Shown here piece after piece: positions 39,021 through 48,491 of a DNA stretch of 64,000 nucleotides. Source of the stretch: Ascoidea tarda (nom. inval.) (taxonomy: Eukaryota; Ascomycota; Saccharomycetes; Ascoideales; Ascoideaceae); NCBI GenBank assembly GCA_030560485.1, contig JAKTTS010000016.1, forward strand, positions 1 through 64,000, read 5' to 3'. Each line of letters starts with the position of its first letter. Positions within the stretch are counted from its first letter, which is position 1. The position numbers and the translations under genes are program-made. The notes beneath the pieces are model-generated. The model was given only the letters and a program-made list of their open reading frames with translations, was not told the origin of the DNA and did not search any database.

Positions 39021-39674
39021 ATGTCGTGGTTGTGGGGTTCTGCTAACAGCGAAGAAAAGAAAATAGAGGAAGTAGCTCCTCCAGCACCTTCATTAAAGGA
39101 TACACTTGGATTTGATCCTAACGAGCTTGCTGATTTATCTACAATTTTATCTGCCAAGGGTGCCTTTGATTCCGAGCGTTTGCACCCATTGGCAGGATTG
39201 GATAAGGGAGTCGAGTATCTCGATTTAGAAGATGAAGCGTTAACTTCAATGGAAGGAGCGCAAACAGGATTGATTCCATCAAGGGGATGGAGTGATGATT
39301 TATGTTATGGAACAGGAGCAGTGTATTTGATAGGATTAGGGCTTGGAGGAGCCTATGGGTTTGGAGAAGGTATAAAAAACATTCCAGCAAATGCTCCAGG
39401 AAAATTGAGGTTGAATACTATATTAAATCATGTTACCAAAAGAGGCCCATTTTTAGGAAATAGTGCTGGTGTTTTGGCGGTGACTTATAATGTGATTAAC
39501 TCGATAGTCGATGCTGTTAGAGGGAAACACGATGATTATAATTCTATTGCTTCTGGGGCAATTGCTGGTGCCATTTTTAAGAGCAGTAAAGGATTTAAGC
39601 CAATGGGTATTTCCTCGATTTTGATGGCGTCCGCTGCTGGAGTTTGGTGTGGTATTAAACGTGTTATTGCTTAG
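39021..39674 (+). CDS. TIM23: TIM23, inner-membrane protein translocase channel
   Basis: Core of the TIM23 presequence translocase. The 217-aa protein starts MSWLWG, as in S. cerevisiae (MSWLFG). It has an acidic/hydrophilic intermembrane-space part, the conserved block ERLHPLAGLDKGVEYLDLE, then RGWSDDLCYGTGAVYLIGLGLGG and three further hydrophobic segments with PGKLRLNTILNH and KGFKPMG. The Tim17/22/23 signature is complete. The ATG at 39021 is taken; the triplets just upstream do not supply an ATG. Confidence 0.97.
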   Translation: MSWLWGSANSEEKKIEEVAPPAPSLKDTLGFDPNELADLSTILSAKGAFDSERLHPLAGLDKGVEYLDLEDEALTSMEGAQTGLIPSRGWSDDLCYGTGAVYLIGLGLGGAYGFGEGIKNIPANAPGKLRLNTILNHVTKRGPFLGNSAGVLAVTYNVINSIVDAVRGKHDDYNSIASGAIAGAIFKSSKGFKPMGISSILMASAAGVWCGIKRVIA

Positions 39675-40468
39675 ATTGGTTGGATTAAGTTTACCAAAAA
39701 AACCCAAAAAAGATACCAGAAAAAAATCTCAAAAAAACAAAGACAAAGAAAGACAAAACAAAAAAAAAGAGGTACTTAACCGAGATATTAATAACAAAAT
39801 TATCGACTGATTAAAATATGAATAAGAAGACCAAAAGGAAAAACAAATTTTGTGTTCTAAAATAAATTTTGATTATTTCTATTGATGACTTTTTTCATTT
39901 ATGAAAGATAGAAAGTGTTCTATTTTGTATTTTTCCTTCTAATTTTTTTTCCATGGAACTTTTCTTTTTTCTACTTTTTAAAAGTTTTAAACTTTTTACA
40001 GTTTTAACTATAAATTTTATTTTTAGGTTTATACTTCCTTCTACTTTTTTCTACTTTTACTTTTTATGAATTTTTTTTACTATTTTTTAATTTTTATTTG
40101 ATTTTATTTGATTTTATTTGATTTTATTTGATTTTATTTAATTTTCTTTAATTTTCTTTAATTTTCTTTAATTTTCTTTAATTTTAAAATTAATTTGTTT
40201 ACTCTTTTTTATTTTTATCATTTTGTTGCTAATAACAAAAAAGTATTTTTACCCATGTACATAGATATTTATTCACATTTACTAAATATAAAAATATAGA
40301 GATATAAAAAGAGAAAAAAAGAAAAAAAGAAAACATAAAAACGTAAGATAATGAAATAATAGACAATTCCAATTAAAAACACGTAGATGTATAGTATAAT
40401 TTTATATAAGTAGTTATTTGGAGACTGATTTCCAATCATTGAAAGGAAGAAAAAATAATTGGGAATTA
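39675..40468. terminator. Convergent 3' region TIM23 / SMM1
   Basis: 794 bp, T-rich in the middle, with no gene. It carries a striking 10-bp-period tandem array (40091-40185). Confidence 0.6.
40091..40185 (+). repeat. Tandem 10-bp array between convergent genes
   Basis: One TTTTTATTTG, three ATTTTATTTG, one ATTTTATTTA and four ATTTTCTTTA units follow without a break. The period equals about one DNA helical turn, so the T-tracts are in phase. Confidence 0.9.
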
Positions 40469-40589
40469 TTAGACGGAGATTGATTTGGTGGAGTCTATTT
40501 TTAATTTTTTCTCCAATTTTTCGTTTAAAGAAGAATCGGATTGCATTTTTCTTTTATTTTGGGAATTGTTATTGTTTTTGTTGTTTTCG

Positions 40590-40621
<32 letters not shown>

Positions 40622-41611
40622 ATTATTATTGGTAGTGGCATTAATTTCTAATTCGGATACAAGTTTGAGTAGATCGTGATGTGTTTTTGCTCTTGCAACT
40701 TGAGAGTAGAGTGGATGTTTTCCTGGAATTATTTTCAAGAGGCAATATTTAGAGTTGCCCAACCAGTTATCAAAAGCAGAAGAAAGGTGAACAAACTCTT
40801 TTATCACGGATTGCCAGGTGGAGGGAGAGTCGTTGAACACTGAGGGATTTGATTCAGCAGCTTCAGCTACCATGGCGCCGACATCTGAGCCATATTTTGT
40901 TTGGAGAGCTAGGTAATCATTTTTGCTTTGGATTTGACCATTGATTATGCATGAAACATTTTTCTGTCTACACTGCTGGATGATTTCGTCCAAGTAGTCT
41001 CTGATGGGAACTTCTCTGTTTCTCATTGTTTGGGTTCTGCAATGGATGGTTAGGTTTGATATTCCAGACTGCAACAATTTTGAGACTAGATTGAGGGTGT
41101 CCTGTTTGTTTTCCAATAGTCTTATTTTGACAGAAATGGGTTTGTTATATGGCTTGCCAATTTGGTCAACAAGGCTTGAAAGAATCAGAAAGAGAAGATC
41201 TGGAGTCTTTAATAGTGCAACACCCATTCCAGCATGAATAGAAAAGTGTTTTGGACAGCCTGCGTTGACATCTATGCCATCAACGTCGTTTATGATCAAT
41301 TTAGCAGCCTTCACAGCCAATTCAGGGTTTGCAGTGCCCATTTGAAATATCAACTTTTGAGATTCTAGTTTAGGACAAGTTCTAAAGACCAAATTGGTCA
41401 CACCAGGTATTTTAGTATTTCCAGATGTAGAGAGAAAATCTATTGTTCCAAGTTTTGTGTTTTCAATTCTCTTACATAAGATAAGTTTTCTGTCGATGAT
41501 TTCAGGTCCCCATACTAGATCAGCACCATACTTGAGAGCGAGGAGTCGAGTGGGAAGCTCACCTATTCTGACCATGGGAGCCAACACGAAAGCGCCTTTG
41601 TAATTGACCAT
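40469..41611 (-). CDS. SMM1: SMM1/DUS2, tRNA dihydrouridine synthase
   Basis: FMN-dependent reductase that makes dihydrouridine at position 20 of cytoplasmic tRNAs. The 380-aa protein matches S. cerevisiae Smm1 from its first residue (VLAPMVRIGELPTRLLAL). Seen: catalytic C119 in NAGCPKHFSIHAGMG, the PISVKIRLL strand with its lysine, HCRT, and NGQIQS in the FMN phosphate region. After the catalytic domain a polyasparagine run (about 331-345) leads to a basic tail, QNKRKMQ. One CTG codon lies in the helix DLLF-L-ILSSL, at a position that is Leu or Ser in homologues as I recall them. Confidence 0.95.
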
Positions 41612-41937
41612 GATGAGATGATACGAGAGATAGAAAAGCCAGAAGCAGTGGTTGTAGAGGAGCTAGAGATGAAAGATATTTGTAATCTGAAATGAAAAAA
41701 AAATAAAAAAAAAGCTAGTGTTGTCGATCAAAAACAAATTCCAGAGAGTGAACAATCTGTTATCGCTTCTCAAAGTTAAAGCGAAGTTTTTTTTCTTCCG
41801 TTGTTTTGGGCAGGGATTACCAAATCTGCGGGCGAGCTATCTTGGCCATGTGACCCTGCGCCTGCCCAAAACGGCAGCAGCCACTGGGGAGTTTAGTCCC
41901 GGTAGCAGTGCCCGCTCCCGAAAGCAGGACAGCGCAA

Positions 41938-42193
41938 GCAATGTTCGGAACAATTGCAGCTTGTTGGGTGCAAGAGGCACCAGCGCACACTAAGACTGCT
42001 ACCCGCCGCAGGCTGCGGGGATCTGCTTTAAACCGCGCGCTGTCCACACACAAGGCCCCAGCGCAGCTGTGCCGGTTTTCAGAATTCCACGCCTGTCCAA
42101 ACACCTGTTCTATTGAGAAGCCCAGAAAAATCCGTCCGCAAGCAATTCTGGGCTGAAGAGCCAGTGGGCTCTGGCGTCAGCGCATTTGCGCTG
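41938..42193. other. Cluster of perfect dyads; candidate structured RNA or multi-dyad promoter
   Basis: Exact stem pairs seen: TGTTC-G-GAACA within 41938-41957; GGTGC/GCACC at 41967-41981; CCGCA-GGC-TGCGG at 42006-42018; AGCCCAGAA (42119-42127) with TTCTGGGCT (42146-42154); GCCAG/CTGGC at 42160-42175; CAGCGCA-TT-TGCGCTG at 42178-42193. The last three stand side by side. I tested it by eye for tRNA, RNase P, SRP and U-snRNA signatures and could not match any. Confidence 0.45.
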
Positions 42194-42377
42194 CAGCGAA
42201 GCACGCCAATTCTCACACATAGGAGAGATGATGCATAAGCGCGCTGTTCTTGATGCGCTGTACTGCAACCCTATGTATATGTGGTGTACTCATTGTGCAG
42301 CACTGGCAATACGCTTCCAATTCCAGGGAAAAGCAGAAACCTGGGTCTGGAGAATACGAGCTGGATAATAGCACCAA

Positions 42378-42384
42378 TATATAA
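42378..42384 (+). promoter_or_regulatory. TATA box of the Asn-rich gene
   Basis: TATATAA, about 221-227 bp upstream of the ATG at 42605, followed by a CT-rich leader. Confidence 0.5.
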
Positions 42385-42604
42385 GGAAGCTTCGACGCTC
42401 TTTCTTTTCTGTTTTCGTTCACCTCAAGCCTCTCCGATTCCAACAAGCTCGCTCGACGTCTCTTTTTCTGCTATACTCATCTGCCTGAATTCCACACATT
42501 GTTTCTTCCTTTTGTTACTTTCTACTATTTCATTGACCTTTACCAGCTCCCACTCCCTCTCACTCACTCACTCGTCCACCTCCTCTTACTCTCGCCCACC
42601 CAAG

Positions 42605-43696
42605 ATGCTTACCAATATCAAAAACAAATTGTCGTCTAAGAACCATAAAAATGCAAAGTGCAATAGCAAGTCCAGTTCCAAGAACATAAAACAGCTCCAA
42701 ATATCCTCTCCTTACGACTTCTCTGTCTTGACTTCACACTACTCTTACAACGATGTTAATAACAACATAACCGTCATACCCTCCACTCCCACCACCGAGC
42801 ATTTCAAATACTCAACTCTATTGTTGAGCTCCCACAAGATAAATTTTCAGTCTCAGTTGAGTTCTCCTTACAAATACTCCGAGCAGGACTACGATAACGA
42901 AATTGATTTTGACTTAATTAACACTCCCATCTCCCAATCAACTAAATCAACCACATCAACCAAAACAGCTACGAATTCAATTTCAAGCTATTCAACAAAC
43001 GCTTCAACTATAACCAACGGTTGCAACTACCATTACAACTATAACAGTATAAATAACTGTAATAACTACAACCCTTACAACAATCATCAATATAACTATA
43101 ACTATAGCCATATAACGGAAAGTCAAAAGTTTACTCTTCCCAATAACATCAATAACATTAATAACATTAGTAACATTAACAGCATAAATAACATTAGTAA
43201 CATAAATGCCAACTCAAATAACAACTTCATTTCCTCTCCTCATAGCAATACTAAAATAATTATTGATAAACTTCAACCAAATATAGACATAAATCCAAAT
43301 CCAAAATCAATTTCAAATTCAAATTCTAATTTTAATTCTAATTCAAATCTAAACGTAAATACTCTAAATGAAACTGACACAAATTCAATAGAAAGAATTA
43401 GAACTCAGGATATCCTGTATTCTAATTCAATCTACGATTTCTACAATGATGAATTGGAATATGATAACAAAACTATCAACACTTCCCTAACCAACGAAAT
43501 AGACGAAAATGACTGTGACTTCCATTATGCCTATATCGACTCAAATCTCTCAAATAACAATCTGTATGATCATATTCAAAGCCAATTGTCCTTAGCTGAT
43601 ACTTATTACACCACTCAAAGAGTTGCTCTTTACAAACCAAAGAACTCTCCAAGATTGGTTCAACACGATTCTCCAAAGAATTTCATCGCTGTCTAA
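42605..43696 (+). CDS. Asn-rich protein with CRIB-like motif, function unknown
   Basis: 363 aa from the first ATG after the CT-rich leader; the longer frame upstream has no ATG and lies in promoter-like DNA. The N-terminus is strongly basic (residues 4-29, many Lys), followed by ISSPYDFSVLTSH (33-45), which recalls the CRIB consensus ISxPxxFxHxxH but lacks the histidine after Phe. The middle is Asn/Ser/Thr/Tyr-rich low complexity. The last 60 residues (QSQLSLADTYYTTQR, VALYKPKNSPRLVQHDSP) look more ordered. A basic patch before a CRIB is the arrangement of Gic-type Cdc42 effectors, but the motif is degenerate. I recognise no orthologue. Confidence 0.65.
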   Translation: MLTNIKNKLSSKNHKNAKCNSKSSSKNIKQLQISSPYDFSVLTSHYSYNDVNNNITVIPSTPTTEHFKYSTLLLSSHKINFQSQLSSPYKYSEQDYDNEIDFDLINTPISQSTKSTTSTKTATNSISSYSTNASTITNGCNYHYNYNSINNCNNYNPYNNHQYNYNYSHITESQKFTLPNNINNINNISNINSINNISNINANSNNNFISSPHSNTKIIIDKLQPNIDINPNPKSISNSNSNFNSNSNLNVNTLNETDTNSIERIRTQDILYSNSIYDFYNDELEYDNKTINTSLTNEIDENDCDFHYAYIDSNLSNNNLYDHIQSQLSLADTYYTTQRVALYKPKNSPRLVQHDSPKNFIAV

Positions 43697-44910
43697 TTTA
43701 TAATCTTATTCCCTTTATTCCTTTTCTTAATCGTTCTATTTTTCATGTCTTACGCCTTTTTTTTTTTTTGCTTGTTTCATCCCTGTTGATATTTACTTAA
43801 TTCTAATCACTAATTCATTCTGAACTTTCCTACTTATTACTATTACTATTACCATTTCTACTATTATTACTTACTACTTACCATTGATTTTTTATTCTTT
43901 ACTCTTTATTCGTTGTTTTCATTCCTGTTTCTATTCATCTTTGTTGTCTTTATTTTTTTATCTATTGCTTTCTTTTTCTTTTCTTTACCATCTTATTACT
44001 CTATTACTCTCTATTACTCTCTATTACTCTCTATTACCTCATTTTTTTTTATCTTTTTTCCTCTTTCCTCTTCATCTTTAGTTTTGGGATATCTCTATAA
44101 CTCTTGTACTATAATTTTAATTTAAATTCTAATTTTAATTAATTTAAAATTCGTATAGAAAATAGTAGTCTTTGAATTTATTATTAATTACAATACTTTA
44201 TTATTAATTATAATATTTTATTATAATAATTTATAAACTATACCAAACTGTATTACCTCCAAGTCACACTAATTCTTGTATTGCTTTTATCATTCTCTGC
44301 ATATTGTTCCTCTCTACAATTTAATCCTTTTATTCCTTTTTATCCTCTTTCACATTCATCATACTAAAACTTTATCTGAATAACTTTTAAATTACACTCA
44401 AAACCCATTTTTCGTTTTTTGAATTTTTTGTCATTTAAAATTCAATTCACAAAATTCCGCAACCTAAACATTTTTATTTTAAACTGAATTCAACTGAATT
44501 GAAATAAATCACTTACATCTAAACTGAATAAATCCAAATTATCCAGAAAGTCATTTCGTATCAAATGATATCATTTTAAATTTACAATCAATCAATTATA
44601 AATCAAATTTTAAATGTTCCGGTTTTTTCTTTTTTTCTCTTTCTTTTTTTTTTTTTTTTGGCCTCTAAATAAGGTTCATCACACTTCCTAAGAGCCTGAA
44701 TAATACGTATTTCAATTATACATTGTATTGTTCTTATATAATCCCTCCCATCATTATTACTTGCTTTGTATTTCATCTAGGGTGGCCAAATTAACTACTT
44801 GAAATACCTGTGTTGAAATACTTCTGCTGGTATAGCATTGAAACACTTCAACTACAAAATATCAACTCAACTTGTAGTTTCATACCTTAATTATATCAAT
44901 TTCAACTACC
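43697..44910 (+). other. Long AT-rich intergenic region before DPL1
   Basis: 1.21 kb between two plus-strand genes. The first 400 bp are T/CT-rich with CTATTACT repeats near 43990-44040, and a TTATTAATTA repeat lies at about 44178-44225. The last 120 bp before DPL1 hold three TTGAAAYAC repeats (44799-44846). No gene seen. Confidence 0.55.
44799..44846 (+). promoter_or_regulatory. Three pheromone-response-like repeats upstream of DPL1
   Basis: TTGAAATAC (44799-44807), TTGAAATAC (44813-44821) and TTGAAACAC (44838-44846). The last contains TGAAACA, the Ste12 pheromone-response element; the others differ by one base. They lie 65-112 bp upstream of the ATG. Confidence 0.45.
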
Positions 44911-46701
44911 ATGGAAAACCTAAGCTTGATTGCCAATTACAAAATCACCCTAATTCAAACTATCAGCAATATCACCAACAATGTCAATATTATTAATAAT
45001 ATTATTGATGAATGCTGGAATGAATTCGGGATTAAATTCATCAGCTTGAGCTTAATTAAAGATTTGATATTTATTTTCTTTTTAACAAATTTAGTTTTAA
45101 AAGTGTTTGAAATTGTTTTACAAATATTAAATAACATTTACTGCCACGGATTTAGAAATACAATTCATTTTCACTACAAAAAATTTTCCAAAAAAATTTT
45201 CAAGACAATTTTTCTAATACCCTTGATTAAAAGGAGAATCGATTCAGAGATAAATGAGTCGTTAGAGAAACTAGAAAACGAATTAGTTTTTAGTTCAAAT
45301 GGCAATGGAAAATTCAAGGACTTTTTCAAAATTCCACCCAAAAGTCTATCCAACGAAGAAATCTTTAATGAATTAAATATTTATGAGAAATTTAAACACA
45401 GTGACTGGGAAAATGGAAAGGTTTCAGGCGCAGTTTACCATGGCGGCAAAGAGATTATAGAATTGCAATCCAGAGCATTCAAACAATACTGCGTGGCCAA
45501 TCAATTACACCCCAATGTGTTCCCAGGGGTACGTAAAATGGAAAGCGAAATAGTTTCAATGGTTATTAATCTATTCAATGGGTCTACAAAAGAAGAATAC
45601 TGCGGTACTACAACCAGTGGGGGAACAGAATCATTGATCTTAGCATGCTACTCAGCGAAGAATTATGGGTACAAATATAAAAACATTCGTGCACCAGAGA
45701 TTATTGCACCAATAAGCATCCACGCAGGAATTGACAAAGCTTGCTCATATTTCAATATTAAATTACACAAAGTCGAATTGGATCCAGTTAGTTATAAAGT
45801 TGATTTAAGAAGAGTTAAGAGGTTGATTAATAAGAATACAGTTTTAATTTGTGGGTCAGCGCCAAATTTTCCTCATGGTATTGTCGATGATATTAAGGGG
45901 TTGAGTGAGTTGGGTACCAAGTATGATGTACCAGTTCATGTTGATTGTTGTCTTGGATCATTTATTATATCGTATATGGAAAAATCAGGATTTAAAGATG
46001 AGATTCCAGTATTTGATTTTCGACTAAAGGGAGTCACATCGATCAGTTGTGATACACACAAATATGGGTTTGCACCCAAGGGCTCGTCGATTATAATGTA
46101 CAAGAGTAAAAAGCTAAGAGAATGTCAATATTATGTTTCTACGGATTGGGTTGGGGGAATCTATGGATCCCCAACCATCGCAGGCTCAAGACCTGGAGCG
46201 CTAATGGTTGGATGCTGGGTGACATTGTTGAAGTTTGGAGACGAAGGATATATCAGATCATGTCAAGAAATAATTACAGCGTCTCGAAAATTAAAGAAAA
46301 GTATACTTGAGGACGAAGAGTTGAATAAGGACTTGGAGTTGATCGGGGATCCAATGTTGTCAGTCATTTCGTTCCGGTCTCTGAGCATCAACGTGTACGA
46401 GCTTTCAGATATCTTGAGCAAAAAGGGATGGGAATTGAGCAGTATTCAAAAGCCACCTGGACTACATATTGCTCTCACAACACTTACAGTGCCAGTGATT
46501 GGAGAATTGGTGGAGGATATGAAAATGGGGATCCGAGAATTAAAGGCTCGACAGAGGGAAAACGGAGAGGCAAACAAGGGCGCCCGAAGTGACACAGCAG
46601 TATTGTATGGGATTGCAGGAAGCATCAAGACTCCAGGAATTGTTGATCGACTAGTAGTTGGCTTCATCGACACGCTTTACAAGCCAGCACAGGACGTATA
46701 G
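44911..46701 (+). CDS. DPL1: DPL1, sphingoid-base-phosphate lyase
   Basis: ER enzyme that cleaves long-chain base phosphates to ethanolamine phosphate and a fatty aldehyde, the exit step of sphingolipid breakdown. The 596-aa protein (S. cerevisiae 589) has one N-terminal membrane segment (about 48-70) and the PLP-dependent lyase domain. The PLP lysine is K384 in SCDTHKYGFAPKGS. GTTTSGGTESLILACYSA, HVDCCLGSF and QKPPGLHIALT are family blocks. One CTG codon lies in FRS-L-SINVYEL, outside the core motifs. The last third is visibly more GC-rich and runs into the next island. Confidence 0.96.
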   Translation: MENLSLIANYKITLIQTISNITNNVNIINNIIDECWNEFGIKFISLSLIKDLIFIFFLTNLVLKVFEIVLQILNNIYCHGFRNTIHFHYKKFSKKIFKTIFLIPLIKRRIDSEINESLEKLENELVFSSNGNGKFKDFFKIPPKSLSNEEIFNELNIYEKFKHSDWENGKVSGAVYHGGKEIIELQSRAFKQYCVANQLHPNVFPGVRKMESEIVSMVINLFNGSTKEEYCGTTTSGGTESLILACYSAKNYGYKYKNIRAPEIIAPISIHAGIDKACSYFNIKLHKVELDPVSYKVDLRRVKRLINKNTVLICGSAPNFPHGIVDDIKGLSELGTKYDVPVHVDCCLGSFIISYMEKSGFKDEIPVFDFRLKGVTSISCDTHKYGFAPKGSSIIMYKSKKLRECQYYVSTDWVGGIYGSPTIAGSRPGALMVGCWVTLLKFGDEGYIRSCQEIITASRKLKKSILEDEELNKDLELIGDPMLSVISFRSLSINVYELSDILSKKGWELSSIQKPPGLHIALTTLTVPVIGELVEDMKMGIRELKARQRENGEANKGARSDTAVLYGIAGSIKTPGIVDRLVVGFIDTLYKPAQDV

Positions 46702-47039
46702 CCAGCACAGACAAGGTGGTTGAACAGCCGTCAACGAGCTGCAGAAAGGTGCAAAACGTTTACGAGGTTCGAGACACAAAGACCATGTCATGTTGAGAGG
46801 TCATGAAAAATCATGAGAGATATTAGAGCTACTAGAGCTATCATAAGAGAGATATCCTCAGAAACCCTAAGAGATACCCTAAGAGATACAGATATCTTAT
46901 GATACACCCAACATTAAAAGCATTTTCGTTTCTCGATATCTCCAAAGAACCCGAACCGATCACGCGTTTGGGTGCGTGCTGCACGTTCGCTACGGTGGTG
47001 TGTCTGCCGAACGGTGTTTGCAAAGCCGTTAAGTGCTGA

Positions 47040-47046
47040 CGGGTAA
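47040..47046 (-). promoter_or_regulatory. Reb1-type site
   Basis: CGGGTAA, the reverse of TTACCCG, in the GC island upstream of the PQ-loop gene; the flanking GGGTAACCC is itself palindromic. Confidence 0.4.
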
Positions 47047-47333
47047 CCCAGTCATGCGCAAAAAGCGGTTTTTAGGCAAATTTGGCTTGCGCGCCGAAAT
47101 CCACAGCGAAAACCAGGCCAGTAGTATGGCCCAGCAGGAAAACACGCTGCAAAAGTTCATATCCGTGGGTTGGAGCGGAAATAAACGCACGTGAGAAAAT
47201 CAGGGAACGGAGCAGTATCTAATCGCTATCAGTGGACGAGCGACGACGAGCGAACCAGAGAGGATGGGAGAGGCCCACAGCGCTGGAGAAGGCGATAGCC
47301 CAAACCCAGCTCTGCTCAGCTCAGCAGAAGAAC

Positions 47334-47360
47334 AGATCAGATCAGATCAGATTAGATCAG
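47334..47360 (+). repeat. AGATC pentamer array next to the TATA box
   Basis: Five tandem AGATC units, one interrupted by a TT, end directly at TATAAAAA (47361-47368). Confidence 0.85.
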
Positions 47361-47368
47361 TATAAAAA
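47361..47368 (+). promoter_or_regulatory. TATA box of the PQ-loop gene
   Basis: TATAAAAA, 92-99 bp upstream of the ATG at 47460. Confidence 0.6.
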
Positions 47369-47459
47369 GAAATGGGCTGCCTTTTTTTCTTTTTCTCAAG
47401 AGCATTTAATGCTTTTTGTTCCAAAGCTCTACAGGTGCTTTTGTTATTGCTTTTCTTAG

Positions 47460-48491
47460 ATGTTCAACCTCCTCCTCAGATCTGCTGTTGATACCTCAGC
47501 CGAGGATTGTTCTAGTGTGGGCAGAATCTCTTACTCATTTAGTGTCTTGTCCTTGACTTTTTGGTTGATTGCACAATTACCACAACAGATTAAAAATTAC
47601 AAGTTGAAAAGCGTTGATGCTATTTCGCCCTTCTTTCTTCTCAACTGGTTTTTGGGCGATTTCTTTAATTTTCTAGGCTGCATTCTAACCGATCAGCTAC
47701 CCTTCCAGCTCTACATCAGCGTTTACTACTTGTGCAACGACGTTATATTACTTTCTCAGTTCTTTTACTATGGTTACTACTTGATCAAAAAGAAAAATAG
47801 CAAAGCTGAAACTCGTTGTGGTTCTATCTCAAACCATAATCAGCCTCTTGCTCTAACCGATGCTAACCAAGATAACAACCAGGATGACATTCAACAAATG
47901 AAAAACGAACTCAATCTTAACAAGAAATCCATTCCAATATATTCCAACAACAGCTGTTCTTACTTAACCACAACTATCCTAGCATCCAGTTTGGCCTCAA
48001 CCATTCCATCGTCTTCTGCCTTGCCTATCAACAAGCACTCCATCAGTTCTATCAACGATATGGTTGATATAGAGACGGTATACAATATTGGAATAATCAT
48101 TTCATGGCTCTGTACTGCATCTTATATTACATCAAGAATGCCTCAATTATACAAAAACTATCAAAGAAAATCAACCAGCGGTTTGTCTCCTTTATTGTTT
48201 GGGTCTGCTCTTATGGGTAATCTCACTTATAGTCTTTCGATTTTAACTTCCTGCACTTTTCTAAGTAACCCAAATAACCAAAGATGGAGTTTTTTCAAAA
48301 ACGAATTGCCCTTCATACTAGGAAGTGGTGGAACTATTATTTTTGATATCATCTTCTTTTACCAAACCTGGTACTATGACAATAGCAAAAAGTTCAAAAA
48401 CAACAATAGCGGTCAGAATAAACTTTACGATTATGAATCTGTTAATGAAACGACCCCGTTAAACACTCACCAGTCAGCTCTATTATTATAA
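47460..48491 (+). CDS. PQ-loop vacuolar amino-acid transporter, YPQ1-3/RTC2 family
   Basis: Seven-helix vacuolar membrane protein; the Ypq proteins export or import cationic amino acids. The 343-aa protein has both PQ motifs: LPQQIKNYKLKSVDAIS (P41-Q42) and MPQLYKNYQRKSTSGLS (P228-Q229). SPFFLLNWFLGDFFNFLGC follows the first as in the family. A polar loop (about 115-200) separates the two halves, and the C-terminus is Asn/Lys-rich with an acidic dileucine-like end NETTPLN. Which of the S. cerevisiae paralogues it corresponds to cannot be told from the sequence alone. Confidence 0.9.
   Translation: MFNLLLRSAVDTSAEDCSSVGRISYSFSVLSLTFWLIAQLPQQIKNYKLKSVDAISPFFLLNWFLGDFFNFLGCILTDQLPFQLYISVYYLCNDVILLSQFFYYGYYLIKKKNSKAETRCGSISNHNQPLALTDANQDNNQDDIQQMKNELNLNKKSIPIYSNNSCSYLTTTILASSLASTIPSSSALPINKHSISSINDMVDIETVYNIGIIISWLCTASYITSRMPQLYKNYQRKSTSGLSPLLFGSALMGNLTYSLSILTSCTFLSNPNNQRWSFFKNELPFILGSGGTIIFDIIFFYQTWYYDNSKKFKNNNSGQNKLYDYESVNETTPLNTHQSALLL

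Larger units (their letters stand above)
41612..42604. promoter_or_regulatory. Divergent region SMM1 / Asn-rich unknown with hairpin-dense GC island
   Basis: 993 bp. A GC-rich island (about 41815-42350) contains many exact dyads, listed separately. After it come TATATAA at 42378-42384 and a pyrimidine-rich leader to the ATG at 42605. Open frames in the island lack conserved features. Confidence 0.6.
46702..47459. promoter_or_regulatory. DPL1 3' flank and promoter of the PQ-loop gene
   Basis: 758 bp. A cluster of short repeats lies at 46795-46910 (two CCCTAAGAGATA units at about 46864-46887; AAACCCTAA resembles a Tbf1 site). A GC-rich island follows (about 46940-47330) with CGG-N11-CCG at 46993-47009 and a Reb1-type CGGGTAA at 47040-47046. 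A GATCA array and TATAAAAA precede the gene. Confidence 0.6.

Noticed and set aside
42281-42604. An N-terminal extension of the Asn-rich gene upstream of 42605
   Set aside because: No in-frame ATG at its start; it crosses the TATA box and CT-rich leader, which look like promoter and 5' UTR.
46763-46773. GGTTCGAGAC, similar to a tRNA B box, after DPL1
   Set aside because: The flanks cannot form a T-stem and there is no matching A box or acceptor stem.
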